Source: Saccoglossus kowalevskii (taxonomy: Eukaryota; Hemichordata; Enteropneusta; Harrimaniidae). Taken from it: a stretch of DNA of 42,211 nucleotides. The notes under the pieces were generated by a model that was given only the letters and a program-made list of their open reading frames with translations, was not told where the DNA came from and did not search any database. Shown one piece after another: positions 10,713 through 22,000 of the stretch; positions within the stretch are counted from its first letter, which is position 1; every line of letters starts with the position of its first letter. The stretch covers positions 352,880 to 395,090 of the forward strand of contig NW_003109979.1 in the NCBI RefSeq assembly GCF_000003605.2, read 5' to 3'. Both the position numbers and the translations under genes were made by a program.

Positions 10713-11479
10713 ACAGACAGTGTGCAGAAACTATTGTAATTAACAATCTAACACAGGAATGTCTATTTTCATAAAACTGCCAAAACTCGTAGTATTCAAG
10801 CAGCCATCATTCAATATGTTGTCAAACTTTTTTTCAGATTATTATTCTGCTTCATAATTTGTACAAAACCTGCAGAGGGGAGAACACTGTACTGTATGTA
10901 ATTGAATTAGAAAGTCTGCTGTTCAAAGTAGCCCATAATTCGTAGCAAACTTAAGAATTATTATAATCTCAATACAACATGTAGACTGGGTAGTTTTGTG
11001 TCAATTTAAAAAGAAGGGATTACAGTGTATTATGCATGTAGGGTTGGTTCATGCATCACCTTGTATAAGGCCCCTCTTTGATAGTTGCGTAGGCTTTAAG
11101 TAGCCTACATTTGAATTTGTTGTATAAATTATTTTTTTTAATGAATATTTGAAATGTATTTCAAATGAGATATTTCATTCCATTCTATAGTTATGCAAGA
11201 AACTTTCACTGCCATCACTGGCTTTTAATTTGAATTCTTCTACTTTTATTTTTTTTTTTTTTAAATTTTCAAGATTTGTCATTATCGTTGATGAATTGTA
11301 TGTAAATACTTGTGTCGCTATTTATGAAGCCATCTGGCACAAAGTAAAGACAAATTGAAATGTATTTTAGCATCAGCATGCAGTGAGTGAATGAATGAAC
11401 ACTGCCATTCGATTCTCAAACATTGCATTATGGGAAATTCTTGCAAATTCAGTTGAAACATATCAAAATGTTCAATCTC

Positions 11480-11742
11480 TAACCTTTTCCCATAATCTTT
11501 ACACCTTTTTTTCACCAGACTTCCTCGCTCAAATTTTTCTGCGCTTCTCTTTTATTTTTCAATGTTTCTGGAAATGACTACTAATATTTGAGCCAACAAA
11601 CAAAATTTTAGTAAATTTTCAGTTTTTGCTCACAAAAATTTGGTTATTTTTGTCCCAATCTTCTGAAGGAAAGTGCAGACTATAAACGGTACTATTTTGT
11701 GAATTTGTGATGAAAAGAGGGAACTGGTGGTAAAATGGTTAA
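11480..11742 (+). mobile_element. Family C repeat
   Basis: Begins TAACCTTTTC and ends GGTGGTAAAATGGTTAA, roughly inverted ends. The interior (TTTCTGGAAATGA, GTCCCAATCTTCTGAAGG, GTGCAGACTATAAA) is shared with 6495-6708, 26281-26513 and 35363-35538. Probably a non-autonomous transposon; no coding capacity. Confidence 0.7.
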
Positions 11743-12837
11743 TCTTAACAAGCTTCTTTTATCTTAATAATTATGTCGTCATGCCTTTGGTAACCTACAT
11801 GGTCATATTACAACCACTTAGGTTATTTATTCATTTCTAGCTCTGAAGTGGCTTGGAATTGAAATTTTTGCCTTTGGACTTCCTGAATCTGATTAAAATC
11901 AAATTTTAAAGAAGCTGTAGGTAAACTGAAGAGTCAAAATTTCAGAACATGTGCTTTTCTCAGTTGTTTACTGTGTTGTATTTTTTCAAAATTATATATT
12001 TCACAATATGACCGGACTGTTAGATCAAACGTGTCTGTTTGCTATTATTTATACAATGGCAAGATATCAGGTAATTACGATGATTATTTGTAATTTCAGT
12101 TATGGCAATGATTTTAGACCTCACAATGGATTGATAACATTATTAGGAAATTCAAAATTCAAGAAACCTCTTGCGTAGGTGTGCATGCCGATAATTTCAT
12201 CTGGCTTTATTTTCACTTATTGTAGAATACCTCTCATTGAACTTGAATTTATTGTCGATGGAAGGGTTAATGAGGGACAGTAAAATTAATTTTGCTGTAT
12301 TTCTCACATGGTGATTCAGAGAAAATATTCTACATGCGGGACAGATGTTATTTTTTTCAGCAAAATATTTATGGATTGTTACAGACTATAGAGGGCAGTA
12401 TTTCAACAACAAAAAACTAAATAGAAGGAGGATATGGTTTTGAAAACAGAGTTCTGAAAACCCTTCTTGTCGTGACTTTTGGCATTGCTGTCATCTACGC
12501 ACACACATTTGAACCTCTCATATTTACATGTGTTTTTCAAGCAAGCTTGAAATAATTGAATTTTTTTGTGAAAAATTATTTGAAAAAAGTCTATCAATTT
12601 TTAAGTATTAATTTATTTCAAGCTGTATTTTATTTAAGAAATACTGAAGATAATTTTGATGATGAAAAAAAAAAAATTAAAAAAAAAAAATCTACAAATT
12701 TCTTCAAAATTCATTAATATTCGTTACCTTGGCAGAACTACTGGTATTGCTAAATTAGAATCTTAGAAGCTTTCTGAGCTCTCCGAAACTTCTACAATAA
12801 ACGCCTAGCATTGGTCACCGAGCTTATCTTATTAGCC

Positions 12838-12875
12838 ATGCAAATATATTCATCATCTCATGTCGGCTGACGTCA
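12838..12875. promoter_or_regulatory. Octamer plus CRE motif pair
   Basis: A perfect ATGCAAAT octamer (12838-12845) lies 22 bases from a perfect TGACGTCA palindrome (12868-12875), within about 300 bases of higher-complexity sequence. Motif matches only; no target gene can be assigned. Confidence 0.3.
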
Positions 12876-14208
12876 CTAGAACCGAGAGATGTCAAATACT
12901 CTCCATTTATTGGCCAGTTTAAATGCTATACACGCAAATCACATTATCTTCAGTTGATTTACGTCACTTACGTTGACCGCATTAGCAATTAAGTATATGG
13001 TCAATAGCTGGTGTTGATTACGACCTACGCCCTATGTGTTTAATATAGAGGTTTCTGAAAGCATGTAGATTCTACACTAACGCTATCGGTACAACAACCT
13101 CGACATATATTCATTTATAATGAATTAATTACCGGTTGTGGTAAATTATTGGTTATACAGATAACCCCCTCTAGTGGTAAACAATTAATTGAAATTTTTT
13201 GCTGGGGTGGGGGGGGGGGTTCAAATGTGAAATTGGACTTTAAGTACAAGTACAGTATTTGCTCTATTAGAACTGCATCTCTAATAGACATTCGTGTAAA
13301 GAATTATTAATGCCATCTTGTTTTGACATGCAAGTGTCTTTTTGCTTTGAATAGAGCATATACTATTTTCTTGTGCTTGATTTTTGCTTTATGTCGACTA
13401 TTTCAAGTCTGTTGCTTTCTTGAATTATTTCTTATCCATCTTCATTGTATCAAATTTGCATAATTTGTTTATTCAGTGCATTTATTTCTGACTTTCATTT
13501 TGTGATTAGCGTATTGGTCAGCAAGTTGGATGGCATGTTTGGTGAAATAGCTAAACACTGGAAAATATTTCAAAATGTTTTTTTTTGTTTGATGTAGCTA
13601 TGGTAAAAAGGGAGCAAATGACCGTGTCATTGAACGAACATTGCACGCCAATCAATGTTTATGACTTAAGTCATTTGGATACTAGTACCTTATTCAAGCA
13701 TATCATTCGCTATTGTTGACAGTTTAGAGTGATGAACGTTGCAAGATTCAGCACCAAATACAGCACATTAGTTTGATTTTGGTAATTGGATCAATAATTC
13801 GACTTCATTTCAAACTGTTTCATTTCTTTTTTTGCTCTGGATTATTGAGTCAAGCTGATGTCATGTACTGCATCTTTATTTATTCTTTGAGTAGTGTTTC
13901 TAGGCTTTGTATTGATGTACTCCGGTGCTATGTTAGTTGATGTTTTGCGACTGTCCAGTTTCCCAGGTTTCGTTGCTAGGGACTATGTTTGCATATCATG
14001 TGATCCACCAGAGATGCGAGAAATTAAATTAATTCATGCCATAGATGTTAGATTGATTAACTAAGTAAGATGTCAACAAATCTGTCAGTGTACCAAACTT
14101 ACAGTACAGTATTAAACTTACAGTTCTTCAGTTCAAATTTGTCGCACTTTTTGGAGGGTGTCTACTCACTTATAGGCAGGCATACTTTGTACATCAATGC
14201 ATTCCAGA

Positions 14209-14231
14209 TTCATTCATTCATTCATTCATTC
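14209..14231. repeat. ATTC tetranucleotide microsatellite
   Basis: Uninterrupted (ATTC) repeats, about five and a half units. Confidence 0.9.
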
Positions 14232-14579
14232 GTCTGTATTGTATCTTTAATCTTTTGATGGGTTGTGGCCTGAAACACCATCCAAAACACATTACATCTA
14301 AGCTGCAGCCATCATTTTGTAATAAGTTATTGTTCATGTGCAACACTTTTTTTTTAATGTTTTAACTTTATTTGTGGATGGTAACAGGGTATTTTGTATA
14401 TTAATTATTCACGGCTTTCTTGCCACCTTCTTGAGCAGCTGATTTATTAATTTATTTGTTGTAATGTTCTAATTGTTTTTTGTTAAATATGTATACTTCC
14501 AGTTCCTAGGAGTCGCAAATAGAGATATGACCTCATTGTATTGTCTGTTTCATTGATTTTTTTTACCTTTATCTGTGTG

Positions 14580-15352
14580 TGAGAGGCTGTCAATTGACTT
14601 GTCATAATAGTTGCAATTGATTTTGCTCTACATTGAGTTGTATGAGGGCGCTGTTTGTGTGACAATTAACCAATCATAATGGTTGCAATTGATTTTGCTC
14701 TACATTGAGTTGTATGAGGGTGCTGTGTGTTTGACAATTGATTTTGCTCTACACTGAGTTGTATGAGGCGCTGTGTGTGTGACAATTGACACTGAGTTGT
14801 ATGAGGGCGCTGTGTGTGTGACAATTAACCAATCATAATGGTTGCAATTGATTTTGCTCTACATTGAGTTGTATGAGGCGCTGTGTGTGTGACAATTGAC
14901 ACTGAGTTGTATGAGGGCGCTGTGTGTGTGACAATTGACACTGAGTTGTATGAGGGCGCTGTGTGTGTGACAAATGATTTTGCTCTCCATTGAGTTGCAT
15001 GAGGGCGCTGTGTGTATGTGACAATTGACCAGTCATGGTTGCAATTGATTTTGCTCTACATTGAGCTGTATGAGGGTGCTGTATGTGTGTGACAATTGAC
15101 CAGTCATGGTTGCAATTGATTTTGCTCTACATTGAGCTGTATGAGGGCGCTGTATGTGTGTGACAATTGACCAGTCATGGTTGCAATTGATTTTGCTCAA
15201 CACTGAGTTGTATGAGGGCGCTGTGTGTGTGAGAATTGATTTTGCTCTACACTGAGTTGTGTGAGGGCGCTGTGTGTGTGTGACAATTGACCTCTCATAA
15301 TGGTTACAATTGATTTTGCTTTTACAGTGACCTGTGTGACGGCGCTGTGTGT
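14580..15352. repeat. Complex VNTR, about 13 units of 40 to 75 bases
   Basis: Variable-length units are assembled from a few modules: GACAATTGAC, an optional CAATCATAATGGTTGCAATT block, GATTTTGCTCTACA, then TTGAGTTGTATGAGGGCGCT followed by a GTGTGTG run. The GAGGGCGCTG block recurs about 13 times, with eight exact copies (near 14644, 14803, 14913, 14952, 15001, 15143, 15214, 15263). Minus-strand short frames here are repeat artefacts. Confidence 0.95.
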
Positions 15353-16355
15353 GAGTTGATAGTTCGGTATAAACTTTTGTGTACTAGTATTCTTTATTAG
15401 ACTGAGACAGTATGGAAAATAAATCACAAACGTTTAACATTACCCTCATCTTTAAATTGTTGAAATGGCCTAAGAACAATAATTGGTACTGTGTTTAGTC
15501 ATAGTCCCTCCATGCCCTCTATTTATAATAATCCGTTCATCCGTTCGTCCGAAGTCCCATTTCAGAACCTTGTGGGTTTTTAACTTTGATACAAACATTA
15601 TACATGTTGAGATACATGACCATGATGATTCGTTTCGTATCTCTGTACATGAGCCTGAACAAATGAAATTCATAATTCCAACGGGCACTATGTCATTAAC
15701 AATGACTTGTTCAAATTGTGTTTTATGGAATTAGGGGCGCTTTGTTTGTCCAATCACAATTGTATGTTCCATCACACTCCATCACGATCGTGATCGCTAC
15801 CTACAACAATCACGCTCTACACCTTAAATAAAGATTGCAGAGAGGCGACTCTCAGAAAATGAGCTGAACTTGTGTTGAACATTTAACATAGACAACCAAG
15901 TGTATACCAGTCCAATGAAGACCATGATTTTCAATTGTCATTGTAATATATTTTATTTTATTTTATTTACCGTACATGCGATTTGAGATATGGCATAATA
16001 TCTCTACCATAGGAACCTACGGTAAAAGTGTCATAATACTGAACAGATAAAATGACTACTAACCACTAAAATGAAATCATCTTCTCGGAAATTAGGCAGG
16101 TCATTCCCAACTTTCAATATTGTCAAAATGAATAAATTCTGGATATTTGCTGTTATGAGTAGGCTTCAACCTTAACAACGACGTTCCTGTTCTTCTGCCT
16201 AATTCACTGAACAATATAGACATTCCTTTTCAGTATCGATGCTTTTGTGATAAGAACGCACGCATATGTTCCCATAGTAATATTAAGGACCAGTATTATA
16301 TGGCTCAGCTTTGGGGTAACCATGTTGATTCCTATCTGCACAAATTAGCTTAAAA

Positions 16356-16513
16356 CACGTGACGTAATTTGACTTTCAGGCGAAAATGGCCAGAATTAGT
16401 AGACAAACCATGTTAAGTACTTCATTATCATAAATACACGTATCCAACAAATCGCGCCACCTAGCGAAGAGGCGTTCCTGTGACGTAAAATGGGTGAACG
16501 GAAGGCCGTTCAC
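16356..16513. promoter_or_regulatory. CpG-richer segment with E-box/CRE and a hairpin palindrome
   Basis: CACGTG (16356-16361) overlaps TGACGTAA (16360-16367). A second TGACGTAA lies near 16480, followed by a perfect 8-base inverted repeat GTGAACGG / CCGTTCAC (16494-16501 and 16506-16513) with a four-base loop. It is about 2.4 kb upstream of the PDZ gene start, so it could be a distal element. Motif evidence only. Confidence 0.3.
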
Positions 16514-17572
16514 AACGTAGATATTATTTTGATCGAGGTACTCCGTATATCATATACATTAATATATTTGACAGATTCACCATATTCCATCCGACGACCA
16601 TAGACATAAAATTGTCCTTTTGTTTGATATTGTTTCACCCCGGGTTTTTACCCATCTACGTAATTTTGTCGTAGCTTATGGAAAAGTTGTGTTGCGACGG
16701 TGCAATGATGGTGAAAGAAGAAACTCGTATATTGGTGTTCAGTCTAAACTATACTTTAAGGTAGACGTCTAGAAGTAATAAATTGTCTTCCCGAACAATA
16801 TAAGGATATAAGGGTCACCTAACTTTGCGAGAAAATAATGGTTGTATTTTAAATTCGTGGATAGTGGCCATTTTGTCAGTGTTGTAACGCTTTTACCTTA
16901 TATTCGTATGGCAGAGCATTGTGCCATATCGCAAATTGTATATATTGTAAATGGGGGGGGGTGCTTTTTGTTTGTCCTGAATTATTTCAAAAATCTGGTT
17001 TTTAAAAAGTGTCAAAAAATGCAATTTTTCTTTAATATTGTGTTCTTCGTAACTGTTCTAAAAGTAGCAATTTTTGACAAATATTGGAACAATACGTCAC
17101 TGTAACACAAAATAATGCTATTTCATGGTGTCATAGGACAACAGCTCCGCGATTGTACATAATAAACCAATCAACATTGTCATGCGATTTATGACCATCT
17201 TTCTACAAAAAATATAAGTAGGCGATTGCACATGGAATCCAGAGATGTATATGTTGAATTCTGGCTGCTGACGATTCTCATCCAAACAACGATGAATAAT
17301 AAGGGATAATGTAGAGAAGTTTCAGTATTTTTAGCTTGTTTAAACAAATGTTTTCGAAATAAAATTGTGGTGATTTCTCATTTTCAAGTAGCAAACATAG
17401 CAGTACGATCCGTTAGATGAGATTTTTCATTGAACGAATACTTATATCAATAATCAATATTTCGTATGCTGATGTTTTTTCATGAGGATCTAAAACCAGC
17501 TCAAAAATGGTAAAATTACCTTATTAACAAAATCTACACCGAAAGTAATAATAATCTTCTAAATTCGTTAGA

Positions 17573-17785
17573 TCTGTAGAATACTTTATTTTTGCTTGGA
17601 ATTTATTTTTTTCGCTATTTTCGCTGAAGGGATGATTCCGTGAAAATATAATCCAGCGAATATACTTTTTTTCTATATTTCACATTAAACTCACCAAAAA
17701 TCAGTGAAAATAAATTCCAAGCACAACGCCCAAAAAGCCTTTTCAGTAAAAATTAATTCCAGCGAAAATAAAGTATTCCACAGTA
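17573..17785 (+). mobile_element. MITE-like element, family B, fullest copy
   Basis: Starts TCTGTAGAATACTTTATTTT and ends AAAGTATTCCACAGTA, so the outer ends are inverted copies of each other (GAATACTTTATTTT / AAAATAAAGTATTC). The interior repeats TTTTCGCT-type motifs on both strands. No open frame. Confidence 0.75.
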
Positions 17786-18779
17786 GATATCAAACAAAGC
17801 TTTCTCACCGTCTAGATCTCTAGGAACAGCGCCATCTATAGATGTGCTCTGTTACACAGAAAGTGGAAGAAGTTGTCATTATCATTTTCTCAAAATCATA
17901 AACATCGATATCGATTTAAAGAAATTAAATCATGGTGGATAATTATCAACATTTAGACTGTGTTATCACAAAATTATCAGCTTCTCTCCAATCAGTATAC
18001 TGACATTCCTTATAATTTTAATCGCCATACAATGTATGTATAACGTATAAACGTGAACTTGTTTGACCTCCGCAAATACTGTAGCAATCGAGGCTCAATC
18101 TTTCTTAAATTATTGATGATAATAGACGAATTGAGCAATGTTGTTTGTAGGTTTATTTACATACATATGTAAATATCTGGACTGTGGGTGCGTTTTTTTT
18201 TGTGTGGCAAAGATGCACTACTACTGGCCAACAGGAATCTATAGAGAAGGAATCTCCGCTTCAACTAAACATTTGTTCAAAAAAATCAACGTTTCCCCAG
18301 CCCCAAGAAATTGCAAAGTAGACCAAGCTTCGCGTGAATAGCCCCACGGTCTTGTACTTGTGAAAAACGCCACCAACGGCAATTTTTTTCTCGTGACTGG
18401 TACTAGTAACATACAGTTATTTCAAAATACAATCTATAATACAATAATGAAACGCATATGACAATGACGATTTCTTTGTCGAGATTTGAAGTTAAAATTA
18501 AACAACCACCAGTAACAAACAAGCGTCAACAGCAAAATAAATCATAACCATTATCGCGTGAATTTCGAGTTACCTAAGGAGTCTTTTAGTCCAGCTGAAA
18601 AGGAAAGTGGAAACTGAATAGGACACCTGTTGCTTGTACAGTGTTCATTCCGATAGATATTTCACGTCCAGGCTGTCACTAAATTAGTCTCGAAACTACA
18701 GGATATGTAGTTGAACACTCAGGTCACAGGTCTTTGTTTGGTGTCAGTGGCAGACGTGATGTTATGTTGTGAGTAGATC

Positions 18780-18918
18780 GAAAATTTTCACCATTGGTGG
18801 GCGAAAATAATCCTGTGGTCTTTCTGGAATTTCAGCGGCGCCTGGTGGGCGATCGACTGTGACGTTCGCGTCTCGGTTCATATATATATTTACGTAAGGT
18901 GTTGTGAAGTAGATAATT
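18780..18918 (+). promoter_or_regulatory. Putative promoter and 5' UTR of the PDZ gene, isoform A
   Basis: Several CpGs are clustered here (AGCGGCGCC, GTGACGTTCGCG, TCTCGG) in otherwise CpG-poor DNA. A TATATATAT tract at 18881-18889 lies 30 bases before the ATG. If it is a TATA box the 5' UTR would be only a few bases long, so a start further upstream is equally likely. Confidence 0.35.
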
Positions 18919-19099
18919 ATGGAAGATAGCCTTTCGGATATACAGCTGAGGGAGTTAAATATAACCGAGGCTGAATCTGACGTCGAAGAAATCGATGTCA
19001 AAAATATAGAACAGTGTGAAATCGAGAAGGCAGAAACCGCATCCGTTACGAGTTCGACCAATGACAGCGGGAGTGGGGATATCAACAATGAACAAGCAG
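18919..19099 (+). CDS. PDZ gene alternative first exon 1a
   Basis: ATG in favourable context (ATTATGG). Sixty codons and one base, opening MEDSLSDIQLRELNITEAES and ending NNEQA, with donor GTAAGA at 19100. Highly acidic. Phase 1 exit with a G, completed by AT of exon 2 to Asp. Confidence 0.8.
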
Positions 19100-22000
19100 G
19101 TAAGAGAAACTGTATTACGTGCATGGCTGGGTAAAGTTACTTGGCAGTCTGACCCGGGCATTCCTAGCGCATAATAAAGGAAGTAAGCGTTTTTGTTCAT
19201 GATACGCACTGTGTCTCATCAGTCGTACTTTGTTTTCCGTTCAGCATTGCGTTATCCTGTAGCACTTATAAGCAGTTAATAGCCTTCGCATACCCCGTGA
19301 AGTTGTTTCGTTTTTCTCCCACGTCACCTCAACTATGGCATCAGCTGTCGGACCATCTCACAAGGACTATCCCTACCCCCAGAAATCAGTTTATATTGAA
19401 CCGGTTGTCATGGTGACACGAGGAATGAGGGATGAATCGGATGATGATTGGGACGGTAAATTATTATTCAATCTCAGTTAATTTGCAAATTTTTATTTTT
19501 ATTTCCATTCAGTCCAAATGGATGGGACCATGATTGATATTGTAAATACATGGAAATTATTTGATTTTTCTTAATTTCACCGTGACTGATTTTTTTAAAT
19601 CTTTTAAATTTTAATGTTTTGGAACAGTAAATAGTTAAGAGTTAGAGATTGAAATCTAACAAATGTGCTTAAAACTTATAATTAATGAATTTAGATTTCA
19701 ATTGCAATATATATAATTGACAACGGACTGACTTTGTGATTTCTTCAACTTGAGTGAACCTCCAGGTTTGATGCCTCAGTCATGTTGGATTCCAGTATCA
19801 AATATGTGATATACATGTTAATAAGTCCAGCTTCTATTGAAATGTTCTCTTTTATTCTGAAGACAGCCATGTAGCCCTGTTTAAAAACAAAAACTTGGAT
19901 CAAGAGTTGAGATTTTTTTTCTTTTTTCTAAAGCTTCGTAGTGTATATTTGGCAACCAGTCGTGAAAGAGACTAAAATATGTCAATATTAATAAACACGC
20001 ATTTAATTCAGGTCGTTACAGTGTAATGGGTTTCAAATTTGACATTCAGAAGCTATTGTGTCGTCACGGTGATGGTACCTATAACGATGAACAATACAGT
20101 GCACTACACTGTAAAGACTAGTTAATTTACACATCTAAATCAATGCATTTCATCTAGTGAGAGCCATTATCATGTATATTTGTGAGGGGTGAAGTTCATC
20201 AACTGTTTGTATCTTTAGCTGTTAACATCTTTGGAGAACCAGGTGCTCAATGGTGCAAACTTTGCTAGATTTATTAGGTCATTGTGAAATTAATCAAAAC
20301 ATACACAGAGATACAAACGATAACGATTTTTACAGTTTAGATTTAACAACTGAAAGTTTTCTTTATCATAAGTGAGAAGAGTTTATTACTATACAGTTAT
20401 AAATCATGGCTAATCAATTGCATAGAAACACATGTTGAATGAATAATTATGGCAGTCCTTGTCTGCGGCTCAGATTCCTACAAAACTCGTTCCTTACTGT
20501 TGCAGTCACCCGAGATACCGGGTAGATATATATATCAGACATAAAAATAAAGCTTTTCAAGTCGGAATATTTTCATTGCTATGCAACAAAGAGCCAATCA
20601 TGTACTATCATGAACAAAAAAAAATCACCATTTTCTATGATTCGTTTTTGTGAAATTTTGTTTTTTTGTACCATTTCGCAAACATTTGTAGTATCCCGCG
20701 CTTAACAGTTATAGTACATGTATGTTTTTGTGTTGTTTTTTTTTCTTTCGCATATCTTCAGTTTTTCTCAAGACCTACTGTATATAATACCGGTAATGTA
20801 AAGTGTCTTTTTAAGGATATGTAATCAATAGGTGGGTGGGGTCTCTAATGGTATCTCGATAATGGTACCTGAGAAATATGTTGATAGGTAAAAGTGGTAT
20901 ATCCAAATAAATCAGTCTAGGATTTGGTCACAATGTCATTTTAGATATGGTACATTAGATACAGTACATTCTTTTTTTCAACATATTGAATGTAATGTAT
21001 TGGGGTTTTTTTTCTATGTTTGTCTCAGATGCAGCAAACTTTGACAGCAACAGTGATTCTGCGTCGGCATCCGGAGTGTCAGCCGAATGGTCTGAATGCA
21101 CAGGTGATATCAGGTACTGTTAACATATTTAATTTATATTGATTAACATATATGTTTTGAAATATATATTTATAAATGCTGAATAAAATCTGTAAAAAAA
21201 AAATTTTTTTTTTTTAATTATTATTAGAGTATTGACATGGCTATTACACTTTTGACAAGAATATTTATTTAAATCTTTTGAAAGTTTTTAAATTATGAAA
21301 ATCAGTCAAGTAAATTTTTCAATCAAAAATGGCTGCCATAAAACGAATTAATATAGGGAAATCACAAAGTCCTTGTTCCAATGGAAACAACTATTGGTAA
21401 CTCCTTTTTCATTTGTCAGTGTTCCTCTTAAGCACATTTGGTGATGAGAAATGTTGTAAAATGCCTTAAATCAAGTGTATATTGAAATGAAAATGCACAA
21501 AATCAAAGATGTTTCTCACATTAGCAATTTTCACTGAGAAATTGGACTCAACCATCACTACGAAAAATGTAACAAAAATAAGTTATTTTATTTGGGCCAA
21601 CTGTGTTTTTGGTAACATTGAAAAAAAAAGGTTAGGTAGGCAGGCAGGCAGGTTTAAGTATTTATTTTATCATAACATTTTATAAAAAATAATCATAATT
21701 AACTAATCTTAATTTATTATTCTATTGTACTGCGGAACAGGGCGAAAAAAAAATCAAATTAATTTATTTTTTACATTAGATTTGTGTGATTCTCAAAGAA
21801 TTGTAAGTGAGATCATTGATCGAAGAAGAGAAATGAAATAAAATTTTATTCCATGTATAACCTTGTTTCTCATCTGCGCGAGACTTCGGTACTTTGATCA
21901 TGATACTCCCACGAAAATGCAACTTGGATTTGGTATGCGGCGGGCAGTAAAAAAATGAAGATAAAAATAATGTTTTTTTAGCAATTTTTTGTGCTTACAA

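Larger units (their letters stand above)
10210..14579. other. 3' flank and intergenic DNA
   Basis: No supported gene on either strand. It contains a family C repeat (11480-11742), A-rich and G-rich runs (about 12666-12690 and 13205-13219), a more complex stretch with octamer and CRE motifs (12760-13070) and an ATTC microsatellite (14209-14231). Short open frames at 10269-10637 and elsewhere have no recognisable domain. Confidence 0.55.
15353..18918. other. Intergenic DNA upstream of the PDZ gene
   Basis: No supported gene. It includes a CpG-richer segment at about 16250-16700 and one family B element (17573-17785). CpG density rises again from about 18780 towards the first exon of the PDZ gene. 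A frame at 15483-15734 has no domain I recognise and no splice or promoter context. Confidence 0.5.

Noticed and set aside
14833-15427. Minus-strand His/Thr-rich frames (SHTQRPHTTQC)
   Set aside because: Direct translation of the VNTR; lengths depend on repeat phase.
15483-15734. 83-codon plus-strand frame
   Set aside because: A minus-strand frame overlaps it, no domain is recognisable, and it has no promoter or splice context.
18762-19209. Minus-strand frames opposite PDZ exon 1a
   Set aside because: They are antisense shadows of the acidic coding exon and its upstream region.
19245-19455. Exon 1a splicing into exon 1b
   Set aside because: The best acceptor (GTTCAG near 19245) gives a stop codon after about a dozen codons in the required phase, so 1b is better read as a separate first exon.
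21103-21110. Alternative donor GTGATA in PDZ exon 2
   Set aside because: It would enter exon 3 out of frame with the PDZ domain.
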